Source: Acidobacteriota bacterium
GTDB taxonomy: Bacteria; Acidobacteriota; Terriglobia; Terriglobales; Acidobacteriaceae
Direction of reading: 5' to 3'
Assembly: GCA_003010405.1 (NCBI GenBank)
Contig: PJLO01000005.1
Coordinates: 219,730-283,729, forward strand
Length of the DNA: 64,000 nucleotides
The translations under genes were made by a program, and so were the position numbers. Every line of letters begins with the position of its first letter. Within the stretch, counting starts at the first letter, position 1. Of this stretch, positions 9,756 through 18,725 are shown piece by piece. Under the pieces are notes generated by a model. That model was not told where the DNA came from. It worked only from the letters and a program-made list of their open reading frames with translations, and did not search any database.

Positions 9756-10153
9756 GCAGCCTTCCTCTCGATCACGTCTTCGTCAGGATCGGACTTGGGG
9801 TGGAATTGGCGAACCATATTGGGCAGGTATCCGCTGAAGCTGCGCGCAGCATCGGCTACGGTCGCAAATATCTCGAAGAGCCTGCCAGCTCGTGTTAAAT
9901 CCAGCACAATCTGAGCGTGAGCACTGAGCGATGCAAGCTTAAGGTCTCCATCGCGCCGCACCGCTTCTCTCATGCACAAAAGCAGCAAATCGACACCGGC
10001 GGCATCGAGCCTGCGTACTTGTGAAAGATCGAAAACGAGCTGAGGACGATCATGTTCCAGCAGCGGACGTACTTCACTCAGAAAGGCGTCAGCCTGTTTC
10101 CGGGTCAGGACTTCCGGTACATGCTTTACGATCACAGGTCTACTCGTTTCCAT
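9752..10153 (-). CDS. STAS-domain protein, probably non-phosphorylatable
   Basis: 133 residues. A STAS fold like anti-sigma-factor antagonists is shown by QLVFDLSQVRRLDAAGVDLLLL (38-59). In SpoIIAA-type proteins the D-S/T-x-G position carries the phospho-acceptor Ser; here it reads D50-A51-A52-G53, so the acceptor is missing. No anti-sigma kinase or phosphatase is encoded nearby. It overlaps the upstream gene by 22 bases and the flippase by 4. It is probably a structural or ligand-sensing partner of the glycan machinery, which is inference. Confidence 0.8.
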   Translation of the reverse strand: METSRPVIVKHVPEVLTRKQADAFLSEVRPLLEHDRPQLVFDLSQVRRLDAAGVDLLLLCMREAVRRDGDLKLASLSAHAQIVLDLTRAGRLFEIFATVADAARSFSGYLPNMVRQFHPKSDPDEDVIERKAA

Positions 10154-11328
10154 AACTCCTCGGTACTAACATTCCCCTGATAAGAATCTGTCCGGCTCTC
10201 AGCAGTCGCTAGAGGCGGCGCGCCAAGGGGCGGGGTGGATGAAGCGAGAGGTGTCGGTGCGGGCTGATCCGTCTGCCTAGCGCCACTTTCAAAGAGCCAT
10301 TTCCACAGCGCGTCAGGTAGCAACGCTAAGAGCCAAGCTGCGGCAAAAAGCCTGCGTGCGGAAGGGCGAGCAGCGGTCGATTCAATCAGCAGTGGGTCGT
10401 CAATTCTTACTGTTGCGTTAGCGCGCAGACTCGTTATCTGATGGAAACCCGCGACTGAGTACTCCACTTCCAGACCCGCGCCGAGGCGCGTGTGAGGCAA
10501 TACACTTGAGTTTTCGATCACCGTTCCGCAATCAATTTCCGAGTGGTGTTCGAGACAACTGCCGCGCGTGACTACGGCACCGCTATGCACCTTGCAGAAA
10601 GCGCCGATATAGGCAGGCGCAACGATATGGGCATTTCGATGAATCAGCGCCTTTGCTCCCACCCAAACCCCGGGGCGCAATTCGTTTCCGCAGGGATGAA
10701 TGTCGGCCTCGCCCGCGAAGGCGTCCAGGGAAAGGGTGCGAAGGTCTGCCGGTGTGGCCAGCAGATTCATGTAGCCGTTCATCCTGTGCTCGGCGACGGC
10801 GATGCGTTTGTCGCGCAGTTCTCCAAGCAACAGAGCCGCGGCCTCGGAGTGCCCACTGGAGGAAATCATGAAAACATCCAGGGCTTTTCCAGAGTGCGAA
10901 AAGGCTCGCATCGTGACCGATCCTGAGCGGCGATGATCGGCCATCAGCGCCGCAAAATTCACCTCGGTCCAGGCCCCCAGGCGCAGCACCAAAACAGATT
11001 CCGCACCCTCGGCCAAGCTGCGAAACTGTTGCAGTGCGTCTTCCCAAAAGCAGGCAGGTGTCGCCACGATGGATTTACATGAGTCAGAAGCCGGATCGGA
11101 TGAAAGCGGATCTGTGTCACTAAGCACGACAATCTCGCCGATGCCAGCGGTTCGAATCCGATCGACCGTGCGCATAAGCACGCTGCGCCCCAGTACATCG
11201 AGCAGCGCCAAGGGAATTTCGCCGAAGCGCTCCGCGTCCTGTCTGCCGCCAACCAAGACCAGGGCACGGACTCCGCGCAGATCGGATGCATTCGAGAATT
11301 CTGGAGCGCCTAGAGCCATGGTGACCAC
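10132..11328 (-). CDS. sugar nucleotidyltransferase-like protein with left-handed beta-helix
   Basis: 398 residues from GTG 11328, or 395 from the internal ATG 11319. The N-terminal half has the Rossmann-like layout of NDP-sugar pyrophosphorylases (ALVLVGGRQDAERFGEIPLALLDVLGR), but the usual GxGTRL is replaced by GGRQD, so catalysis is doubtful. Residues about 210-300 carry hexapeptide-type repeats (GVWVGAKALIHRNAHIVAP, IGAFCKV, GTVIENSSVLPHTRLG). The C-terminus has a hydrophobic/amphipathic segment and a Pro/Ser-rich tail. Either a divergent NDP-sugar synthase or a non-catalytic scaffold. Confidence 0.7.
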   Translation of the reverse strand: MVTMALGAPEFSNASDLRGVRALVLVGGRQDAERFGEIPLALLDVLGRSVLMRTVDRIRTAGIGEIVVLSDTDPLSSDPASDSCKSIVATPACFWEDALQQFRSLAEGAESVLVLRLGAWTEVNFAALMADHRRSGSVTMRAFSHSGKALDVFMISSSGHSEAAALLLGELRDKRIAVAEHRMNGYMNLLATPADLRTLSLDAFAGEADIHPCGNELRPGVWVGAKALIHRNAHIVAPAYIGAFCKVHSGAVVTRGSCLEHHSEIDCGTVIENSSVLPHTRLGAGLEVEYSVAGFHQITSLRANATVRIDDPLLIESTAARPSARRLFAAAWLLALLPDALWKWLFESGARQTDQPAPTPLASSTPPLGAPPLATAESRTDSYQGNVSTEELWKRVDL

Positions 11329-12560
11329 TTGGGCGCAGCAGCGCTAAAGATCGCCGATCTAAGAGGCACCCATCGTGGCAGCCTTCGAAAACGAGAGTAT
11401 GGCCGCAGTTTGCTGTGAAGGTGCTGTACGTTAAAGGAGCGCAGATATTGATTCATGATCATCGGCATGGTTTGGCGCAGCGCGGCGAAAAAGTTCGCTT
11501 CTCCCATCTCACGTTGTAGCGCCGGATTCTTCAGCAGCTTCACTATTACGTCGGCCATGCTGTTTGCGTCGCCCGTTTTGAAAAAAGCAATCGCGAGCTG
11601 CTCATCGGCGGCCATCTGGCGGAAATCGTCTATATCCGCGCAGACGATGGGCAAGCCGTATTCGCATGCCATGTGTGCCACTCCGCTGGAGCCAGCGGCG
11701 GAGGTGTAAGGCATCACCAGCAGGCTTGACGTTGAAAAAAGTTCGGGAATGCTCTCTTCGTTAACGTAGCCGGTAAACCGGATATATGGATTGTCGGCGA
11801 GACGTTCGACAACTTGTTCGACATAGCCCGGAGTGGCAGGATGATTGCCCCCGGCAATTACCAGGCGAGCTTGTTGAAAGCGCTCTACGATTTTCGAGAA
11901 GGCTTCAATCAGCAATTCCAGCCGCTTGTAGGTGCCCCATTTACCGAAAGCGAGTATGCGGTGCTCGGGATTACCGCGCCTTTCAAACGCGGGGGGCTCC
12001 GGACGCGCCGTGAGAACACCATGAGCGCGGATATGAATATCGCTACCCTTGTACTTTTGCATCAGCGTTCGGCGATAGGTGGGCAGCAGCACGGAGACCG
12101 AGTTGGCCATCAGCAGCAGACGCGTCGCGAGATAGCCTCCTGCACGATACGTTCGCTGAAAGCGCACGCCTGCATCGGTCAGATCGACGTTATCCATTAA
12201 ATGATGCAAGGTGATGTGGGTGTATGTTCCCAGAAGTCGAGCAAGCACAGGTGTCGTAAGGCCGGCAAAAGCCGGAACCGGATGCGAACCAAAGGTGGAG
12301 AACAGCAGATTGAACCACACCACGTCGGGCTTCAGCTGGTGAATTGCGAACAGCAATCGAATAGGATTTGCGAGGTCGTTGAGATCCCAGCAACGTATTA
12401 CATGAAACTCATCCAGTTCTGGTTGCGGAGTATCCAGGAGGTCACCAAGAATCGTAAGGCTCAACGACGGATGCTTCTGTAATTCACGGGCGATGTGAAA
12501 TCCGTATTCGTTGAGCCCCCGCCGCGAAGGCGGGAACGCGCTAACCAGGCAAATCTTCAT
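11310..12560 (-). CDS. family 4 glycosyltransferase
   Basis: 416 residues with a GT-B layout: N-terminal MKICLVSAFPPSRRGLNEYG, an acceptor-binding half, then a donor-binding half with ILAFGKWGTYKRLELLIEAF and the late E-x7-type region MACEYGLPIVCADIDD. Retaining enzyme that moves a sugar from a nucleotide donor, at the cytoplasmic face. GAGGG precedes the ATG. It is second in the operon, 13 bases after the TPR exporter gene, and its end overlaps the nucleotidyltransferase gene. It is the only glycosyltransferase recognised in the operon, so others must be supplied elsewhere. Confidence 0.9.
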   Translation of the reverse strand: MKICLVSAFPPSRRGLNEYGFHIARELQKHPSLSLTILGDLLDTPQPELDEFHVIRCWDLNDLANPIRLLFAIHQLKPDVVWFNLLFSTFGSHPVPAFAGLTTPVLARLLGTYTHITLHHLMDNVDLTDAGVRFQRTYRAGGYLATRLLLMANSVSVLLPTYRRTLMQKYKGSDIHIRAHGVLTARPEPPAFERRGNPEHRILAFGKWGTYKRLELLIEAFSKIVERFQQARLVIAGGNHPATPGYVEQVVERLADNPYIRFTGYVNEESIPELFSTSSLLVMPYTSAAGSSGVAHMACEYGLPIVCADIDDFRQMAADEQLAIAFFKTGDANSMADVIVKLLKNPALQREMGEANFFAALRQTMPMIMNQYLRSFNVQHLHSKLRPYSRFRRLPRWVPLRSAIFSAAAPKWSPWL

Positions 12561-12573
12561 AAGGCCCTCTGGC

Positions 12574-15500
12574 TTAAAATAAAGTCAAACGAACGACAGG
12601 ACGCAGGATCGCTTGGCTTTGACCAGGAAAGTTAAAGTAACTTGCGTTTTCAAAACCCACCGAAAAACGGATTGGATATTCCACTGGGACTGGCCCCAGA
12701 CCGTCTTTTACATTGCGCCGTAGTTGGCTGTTGTAAGAGATGAAGAAACTGCTGAGCATGTTGTCATAGAAGTGAAGTCCTTCGCCTCGCGAATAAGCAA
12801 AACTTCCGTTGACGACCCAGCGGCGCGATGGTTGCCATTCAACTTCTGTTGCGGGACGTATCGCCTGTGCAATCCATGAGCCTGTGCCCTGAATACGCCA
12901 TGAGCGGATGTAATCGCCCAGGACAGCGACGCGCCACTTCTTGCTGAATTCATGTTGCAGTCCCGCCGATGTTGTGGTCGAGAAAAACTGGGCGATCTGT
13001 GGACTAAAGGTCAGATCGCGCCTGACGTATCTCGTAATGAACTGCGTATGGCCCCAGGGGCGCCCGACGGTAAATTGCAAACTTGATCCAAACTCGCTTG
13101 AGCTCTGGTTCTGCCTGGTGTATGGGCCGGCCTCATGGATTAATGCGCCCTGCACCCTCAGCCAATTCCCCAGCGGGCTGGAAGAGAAATAGACAAATTG
13201 GCGGAAAAGATTCTGATCCATCTCAACCGGGCTCAGTGTGTCACGTCTTAAAGTGAATTGCAGCCCGGTGCTGAACCTGACCGCCGCCGAGCCCAGCCTG
13301 AGCACTGGGTTTAGCGCGCTGTTCAACGAGTAATCCCATGTGTTGCGATCGATGATAAGGGCCTCGCTAGGTAACGACGTTTCGCCCCGGGCATTCCGTA
13401 GCTGGAGAAATCCGCTCAGCATCGGGTATTTGCCCAGATCCGCGCGGTATCCATTGGTCCACAGTGTTTCGAGTGACGAGCGCGGTGGAGGAATGGCACC
13501 GCCCTGCTCATTATGAAAGATCTGACTGTCGAGGCCGAGGATGGTGGCGTCATCATAGATGCCGTGCACCAGGACGTCCGAATCGAAGCTGAACCGCCGG
13601 TTCACCTGCATGCCCTGTTCCTCGGCGGCGCGCCTCATAGCAAATTCCGCTGTGTCATCTTCACCGGCAAGCATGTTTGCGCGCGCAAAGCTGGTCATAG
13701 CATTAAACTGCTGATGCTCCTGCCGGTAAATGTTTCCCTCCGCCATCTTGTAATCAAAGTTGTTTATGAAATCTGCCGGGTTGCCCAATTTTGCAAGCTG
13801 CTCTTGCGCGTCCTTTGTGCGTCCTTCGGCGATTGCGGAGTTGGCGAGACCGATGGTTACAACCTCATCGGCCGCACCCGCCTGGCGTGCGCGTTCAAAG
13901 TAGCGATGCGCCAGATCAAAATCAGACATGGCGAGAAACAGATTCGCAGCTTCGATGAAGTCATCGGCAGTGACTGGAGAGGCTTCACCGACACGCGACT
14001 CGGCGAAAGCAAGAGCGACCTGCTGCCGCGCAGCTTCAAACTTTTGCTGCTTCACTAATACCCGCGCGAAAAGCAGGCGGGCCTCCACACGATTTGCATC
14101 CGGGGCTTCCATTGCGCGGGTGAAGCGTTGCAGTGCTGCATTCTGATCGCCTAGCGTCAGCAGTGCATTGCCGGTGTTGAGTAAAACAGGGGATGAGTTT
14201 GGACTCTGTTTCTCTGCCGCATTGACGTAGCTAAAGGTCTGTTCGCGGTGACGCAATTCGGCGTGCGCGTTGGCCAGCATCGCGTAAACCTCCGGATCTT
14301 CAGGAGAAATCGCGAGAGTTGCGTTCAGTGTCTGGATTTCCGCGGCGTAGTGCCGTGCATGAAACTGAGTTTCGGCAAGTGCGAGATGAAGCTTTAAGTC
14401 GTTAGGCTCATACTTCAGCGCGGAAATGTACTCCTGCTCCGCCTTGTCCAGAAGTCTCTGATCGCGATACGCGGTGGCACGCGCCAGGTGAATTGCGCCT
14501 GATTGGCCGAGCAATTTTTCGGCTTTGTCGGCTTCTTCCAGGGCAGCGCGCCCGTGGCGAAATTGGAGCTCGGAGAATGCCAATCCGAGGTGGGCGACGC
14601 CGTTGGAAGGCTGCAACTGGAGCGCAGCTTGAAAATCCTGTTTCGCGGCTTCGGCGTTCTGCAGATCATTAAGTACATACCCGCGATTCACGTAGGCTTC
14701 CACCATTTTCGGATCGCGAGCCAGAGCTTCGGTGTAGTTCTCAACCGCCTGCTGAAGCAATTGGTGCTGCTTATGAACGTGGCCACTGAGCAGCGGGAAA
14801 TTAGCTTCCTTCGGCAACAGCCGGGAGTAACGCTCGGTAATGGTGAGAGTTTCGTCAAAACGTCCCAGGTTGTATAGGTCGTAGGCCAGATACACCGAGG
14901 CGTTGCGGTCGTTTTCCAATTGCTCCAAAACCTGGTAACCCAGCCGCGCCGATTCACCGTACTTACCTTGATGGAATAAAACGCGCTCACGTTCGCGCAT
15001 TACGCGCGGGTCGTCGAGCATTTTGCCGGTAGCGCGCCCAACCCAATCGGCAGCGACAGCGAAATGACCTACCTGGATGGCGGCACTGGAGGCGTTTGCA
15101 ACCACAACCGTGTTCTGCGGTGCGCGCTTGAATGCCTCTTCATATTCAGTGTTAGCGCGGTCGAACTGTGCCATAGCCGTATACAGATCACCCAGGGCAA
15201 GATACGGCACATAGTCGTCGGGATAATCCGAAGCAAATTCCCTGAAGCAGCGCTCGGCGGTGGCGTTATCATTTTGCTCTCTCGCCATGTAGCCCATTGC
15301 TTCCAGCGCATAGCGGTTCTTCGGATCGTTCTTCAATACGCCGCTGTAAACCTTGTGCGCCTCGTTCATCCGCTTGGCGTGCCAGAGCAGGTTGGCATAC
15401 TGAAGTGCAATGACAGTGCTGTTCGGGTCCAACTGCATGGCTTCCTTCAGGTCCTTTTCTGCTCCCGCCAGGTCGTTGCTTCCAAGCCGTACTGAAGAGC

Positions 15501-16737
15501 GAACGCGCAGGAATTCAGCCCGTGCCACCCCTTCAATGCGCATTTGAGTGACCAACGCTTCTGCTGCGGCAATCTGCTGATGCGCGGCTGCGTCCTCGCC
15601 GGTTACGCGATAGATTTCCGCGAGATTTAAGCGAAGCTGAATAGGGTAGAGTTGGCCTTCAGGGACGGCGCCATTGGGCAGGCGAGCGATAGCCACTTGA
15701 TACTCGCGGATGGCATCCGCGTTGCGATTCTCTGAACGGGCAAGCTGTGCCTTTAGCGCGTGCAACCGATAGTGATTCGGGTCGAGTTGTTCGGCGCGAG
15801 CAAGGAACGTCCGGCTACGGTCGAATTCCCCGATGCGCAACGCGGCCTGTGCCGCGCTTAACTGTAATCCTATTTGCCGTGGCGCGAGATTCGCGGCCTT
15901 GGAGTAAGCTTCCTTCGCTAGTCGTCGATCTCCATCGAGTTCGTAAGAATAGCCGAGGTCAGCCAGCACCTCTACGTTTTGCACTGGAGCGTTCTTCAAT
16001 GCCGTAATGGCGGATTTGTAATCGTGCTGCTCACGATAGTAGTTGGCGACAGCGCGAAACACAGAGGGGTTCCTCGGATCGCGTCGTCGTGCCTGATCCA
16101 GCATCTGCCTGGCGCGTTCCGGTTGCTTCATCTTAAGGTAAGCCACTGCCAGCATAACTTCGGCGTGAGCTGAAGGACGGAGCGCCTCCGCGCGCGAGAG
16201 CAAAGCAACGCCTTGCTGCGTCTCTCCGCTCTGCAGAAAGAGCTCACCTGCCATCAGAAGGTCGTTCTCACGTTTGGGAGCGGCGTTCACTACCTGCATC
16301 AGCAGTCGTTTCGCCTCGTTGAGGCGGCCCATTCGCTGATAGGTCTGCGCCAATCCGCTGAGGCCGTCCAGGTTGCTGCGATCAAGCCTCAGTCCTTGCT
16401 GGTATGCTTCCACGGACTTTCCGTACTGGCCGGATAGGCGTGCTGCATAGCCAAGCAGAAACCAGAGGCGCGCATTTTGAGGCGCAGCTTTTACAGCGCG
16501 TTCCGCTGCCGCCATAGCACCGGAGGAATTTCCATGCTTAAGAGAGGATTCGGCGGCGCGGGCATTGCGTCCAACTTCAATGCTGGAGCCCCAGCCCAGC
16601 GCTTCCCCGGCGGGCTTCTTTTGACTTTTCGTACTGTTCTTTGCGCCGCCTCCTAGATCAATGTCCTGCGCGTGTAGGAGCGGTGACGACGATAGCAGAA
16701 GGCAAAACGAACCGGCGAGTATTACTGTTCTAATCAC
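12574..16737 (-). CDS. giant TPR/beta-barrel outer-membrane exporter (BcsC/PgaA-like architecture)
   Basis: 1387 residues from a GTG. A signal peptide (VILAGSFCLLLSSSPLLHAQ) is followed by some 1000 residues of tandem TPR helices (for example A-LGYAARLSGQYGKSVEAYQQGL) and a last part of about 330 residues rich in alternating aromatic/polar strands, ending in a terminal Phe (RLTLF), as in outer-membrane barrels. This matches the architecture of BcsC, PgaA and AlgK/E: a periplasmic TPR scaffold with a beta-barrel pore for polysaccharide. It is the first gene of the eight-gene operon. No synthase (BcsA/PgaC-like) is next to it. No Shine-Dalgarno is obvious at the GTG. Confidence 0.8.
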   Translation of the reverse strand: MIRTVILAGSFCLLLSSSPLLHAQDIDLGGGAKNSTKSQKKPAGEALGWGSSIEVGRNARAAESSLKHGNSSGAMAAAERAVKAAPQNARLWFLLGYAARLSGQYGKSVEAYQQGLRLDRSNLDGLSGLAQTYQRMGRLNEAKRLLMQVVNAAPKRENDLLMAGELFLQSGETQQGVALLSRAEALRPSAHAEVMLAVAYLKMKQPERARQMLDQARRRDPRNPSVFRAVANYYREQHDYKSAITALKNAPVQNVEVLADLGYSYELDGDRRLAKEAYSKAANLAPRQIGLQLSAAQAALRIGEFDRSRTFLARAEQLDPNHYRLHALKAQLARSENRNADAIREYQVAIARLPNGAVPEGQLYPIQLRLNLAEIYRVTGEDAAAHQQIAAAEALVTQMRIEGVARAEFLRVRSSVRLGSNDLAGAEKDLKEAMQLDPNSTVIALQYANLLWHAKRMNEAHKVYSGVLKNDPKNRYALEAMGYMAREQNDNATAERCFREFASDYPDDYVPYLALGDLYTAMAQFDRANTEYEEAFKRAPQNTVVVANASSAAIQVGHFAVAADWVGRATGKMLDDPRVMRERERVLFHQGKYGESARLGYQVLEQLENDRNASVYLAYDLYNLGRFDETLTITERYSRLLPKEANFPLLSGHVHKQHQLLQQAVENYTEALARDPKMVEAYVNRGYVLNDLQNAEAAKQDFQAALQLQPSNGVAHLGLAFSELQFRHGRAALEEADKAEKLLGQSGAIHLARATAYRDQRLLDKAEQEYISALKYEPNDLKLHLALAETQFHARHYAAEIQTLNATLAISPEDPEVYAMLANAHAELRHREQTFSYVNAAEKQSPNSSPVLLNTGNALLTLGDQNAALQRFTRAMEAPDANRVEARLLFARVLVKQQKFEAARQQVALAFAESRVGEASPVTADDFIEAANLFLAMSDFDLAHRYFERARQAGAADEVVTIGLANSAIAEGRTKDAQEQLAKLGNPADFINNFDYKMAEGNIYRQEHQQFNAMTSFARANMLAGEDDTAEFAMRRAAEEQGMQVNRRFSFDSDVLVHGIYDDATILGLDSQIFHNEQGGAIPPPRSSLETLWTNGYRADLGKYPMLSGFLQLRNARGETSLPSEALIIDRNTWDYSLNSALNPVLRLGSAAVRFSTGLQFTLRRDTLSPVEMDQNLFRQFVYFSSSPLGNWLRVQGALIHEAGPYTRQNQSSSEFGSSLQFTVGRPWGHTQFITRYVRRDLTFSPQIAQFFSTTTSAGLQHEFSKKWRVAVLGDYIRSWRIQGTGSWIAQAIRPATEVEWQPSRRWVVNGSFAYSRGEGLHFYDNMLSSFFISYNSQLRRNVKDGLGPVPVEYPIRFSVGFENASYFNFPGQSQAILRPVVRLTLF

Positions 16738-16947
16738 TTTGCAACTCTGGAAGTCGGAAGTAGCGGAACATCATCCGTGCTTTCGATGCGGAGGATCACG
16801 TTGGGGTGTCCTGCTTCACTGGGCATGTTCGGTGTGTTCCGATTTGCGAAGTGTGGGTAAGGATGTGCCTGTGTAAATTCGGCGCTCATGCGATTTCAGG
16901 AATCTCGTGGTTTGCAGTCAACCTGTAAACAGGTCAGGGAATCTCAA
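16738..16947. promoter_or_regulatory. divergent control region of the glycan locus
   Basis: The 210 bases between the two divergent operons hold no gene. A perfect palindrome ACCTGT-AA-ACAGGT sits at 16921-16934, 13 bases ahead of the proposed start of the plus-strand operon, and could be an operator. No clear -35/-10 pair was found on either strand. Confidence 0.4.
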
Positions 16948-18723
16948 ATGCGGAAGGTGGGAACTCCCTTGATGTCGAAGCCACGATTAACCGCTCCAAG
17001 TCGTTCAATCCCTCTGTTCGTAATCCTGCTGGTGACACTCGCTGTGCACGGTCCGTTGCTGCTGATGCAACTGCCCTCCAATTCGTATGACGCGAACACG
17101 CACATGTTCTTCGCCGGCCATTATGCGAACCATTGGTTTTCGCCATGGAATGAAAAATGGTTCGGCGGAATGTCGCAGACAACATATCCGCCGCTTGTCC
17201 ACCAATGGATTGCGTTGTTCTCGCACGTCTTCGGGTTGACCGGCGGGTATATGTTTGTGCAACTGATCGTGATTCTTCTCTTGCCGGTCGGTATGTACCG
17301 GTACGCGCTTTTGTGGGTTCCTGAGCGCGAGGCAAGTTATGCCGCGTTGGGGACGGCCTTCCTGGGATCGCTGGCGATGCTGGTTTATCAGTCCGGCCAG
17401 TTACCAACAACGGCCGCAGCGGCGCTTACGCTGAATGCTCTGCCGTTCTTCTATTCGTGGACGCGCGACGGAAGCATGCTGTCACTGCTGAAGGGCGTGG
17501 TGATTTCCATGGCGGGCGCTGCGGCCCACCACGTAACCTTTCTCTTTGGCGCCGTCCTGTTTGCGTTGCCGGTGCTATGGCTCAGCCTTCTCGATCGTGA
17601 GGAAAGTGAGCAGAAGTCTTCCTCCGGCGCCATGCTGGTGCGAGCCGTCATGTTTGGAATCGTCGTTGTGGCCTCCGTTGTCGTGGTTCTTCTGCCCTAT
17701 TTCGTTTCTCTGCGCCAGAACCCGATTACGCAATTACCTATTCCGCACGGCTCGCGCGACAACTACATCCTGAGTCCGCACAGCGGAATGAACTTCTGGA
17801 TTATTCCGATGGGCTCTCTGATTCTTGCCATCCCTTACATTCTGTTCAAGGGATCGGCGGAGCGCCGCCTGCGGCCGCTGCTTTTTGGCTGGTACGTCAC
17901 TACTCTGCTTGGACTCGGCGGAACTACGCCGATCGGCCGCCTGCTGCTTGGCCGCGCTTATGAAGTGCTGACCTACGAGCGCTTCACCTTCTGGGCGACG
18001 TTGATGGCATTACCTTTTGTCGGCCTCCTGGCAGCGCGTGTTATTGACCGGTGGGCACGCCGAGGAGCGGTGCTGCTTGGCGTCGCTGCCGCTTTCAGTT
18101 GCGCAATGGCCGTTTCCTGGGTGGTTTTTAATCCGATCAACACTGGAACTCTCAATTTGAAACCGATGATCGATTTCCTCAATCGGGAGGAGCACTCGAA
18201 ATATCGTTACATCACACTGGGCTTCAGCAATCAGTTCGCAAAGCTCTCCACTTATGCGAAAGCAGGGAGCCTCGATGGCGATTACAATTCCGCGCGCCTG
18301 CTGCCTGAAATGACCACATACGGTGCGGCTCAACTTTACAACTCCAAGTATTTCGGCACCGCGGGAATGGAAGCCCTGCGCGCGGTTCTGAAGCATGCGG
18401 ACCAGTACGGATTGCGCTACATCTTTGTTCATGACCGCTACTACGAGCCCCTGCTGGCTTTTGCCGGTTGGCGGCCGACGGAGGTTTATGACAACGGCGC
18501 AACCGAACTATGGACAAAGGATGACGTGCCTCCGGCAAAACACATTGATTTCGGTAACGCTGTCCCTCCTCCCTGGCAGGGTGTGATGTGGGGGCTGGTT
18601 CCCATTGGGGCCAGCCTGCTTGCGATCCTTGTTGTTTTACTTCCGGACCGTCGACGCTACTCGGAGACACTAGAGTTTCCGTTGCCCGAAACAAACGAGC
18701 TTCCTTTGCGGGAGGCGAACTAG
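16948..18723 (+). CDS. multi-spanning GT-C-like membrane protein
   Basis: 591 residues from ATG 16948 (AGGGA ahead); ATG 16972 is equally possible. About 11 membrane helices, a first periplasmic loop with an acidic residue (SNSYDANTHMFF) as in GT-C glycosyltransferases, and a C-terminal soluble portion before a last helix. It recalls the 6-pyruvoyl-tetrahydropterin-synthase-related membrane family (PF10131). It may transfer sugars from lipid carriers or polymerise repeat units, replacing the missing Wzy; this is inference. First gene of a four-gene operon, 2 bases before the next start. Confidence 0.65.
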   Translation: MRKVGTPLMSKPRLTAPSRSIPLFVILLVTLAVHGPLLLMQLPSNSYDANTHMFFAGHYANHWFSPWNEKWFGGMSQTTYPPLVHQWIALFSHVFGLTGGYMFVQLIVILLLPVGMYRYALLWVPEREASYAALGTAFLGSLAMLVYQSGQLPTTAAAALTLNALPFFYSWTRDGSMLSLLKGVVISMAGAAAHHVTFLFGAVLFALPVLWLSLLDREESEQKSSSGAMLVRAVMFGIVVVASVVVVLLPYFVSLRQNPITQLPIPHGSRDNYILSPHSGMNFWIIPMGSLILAIPYILFKGSAERRLRPLLFGWYVTTLLGLGGTTPIGRLLLGRAYEVLTYERFTFWATLMALPFVGLLAARVIDRWARRGAVLLGVAAAFSCAMAVSWVVFNPINTGTLNLKPMIDFLNREEHSKYRYITLGFSNQFAKLSTYAKAGSLDGDYNSARLLPEMTTYGAAQLYNSKYFGTAGMEALRAVLKHADQYGLRYIFVHDRYYEPLLAFAGWRPTEVYDNGATELWTKDDVPPAKHIDFGNAVPPPWQGVMWGLVPIGASLLAILVVLLPDRRRYSETLEFPLPETNELPLREAN

Positions 18724-18725
18724 CC

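Noticed and set aside
11140..11170. GGTTCGAATCC tRNA T-loop-like string
   Set aside because: It lies inside the nucleotidyltransferase-like coding sequence, with no acceptor or anticodon stem around it.
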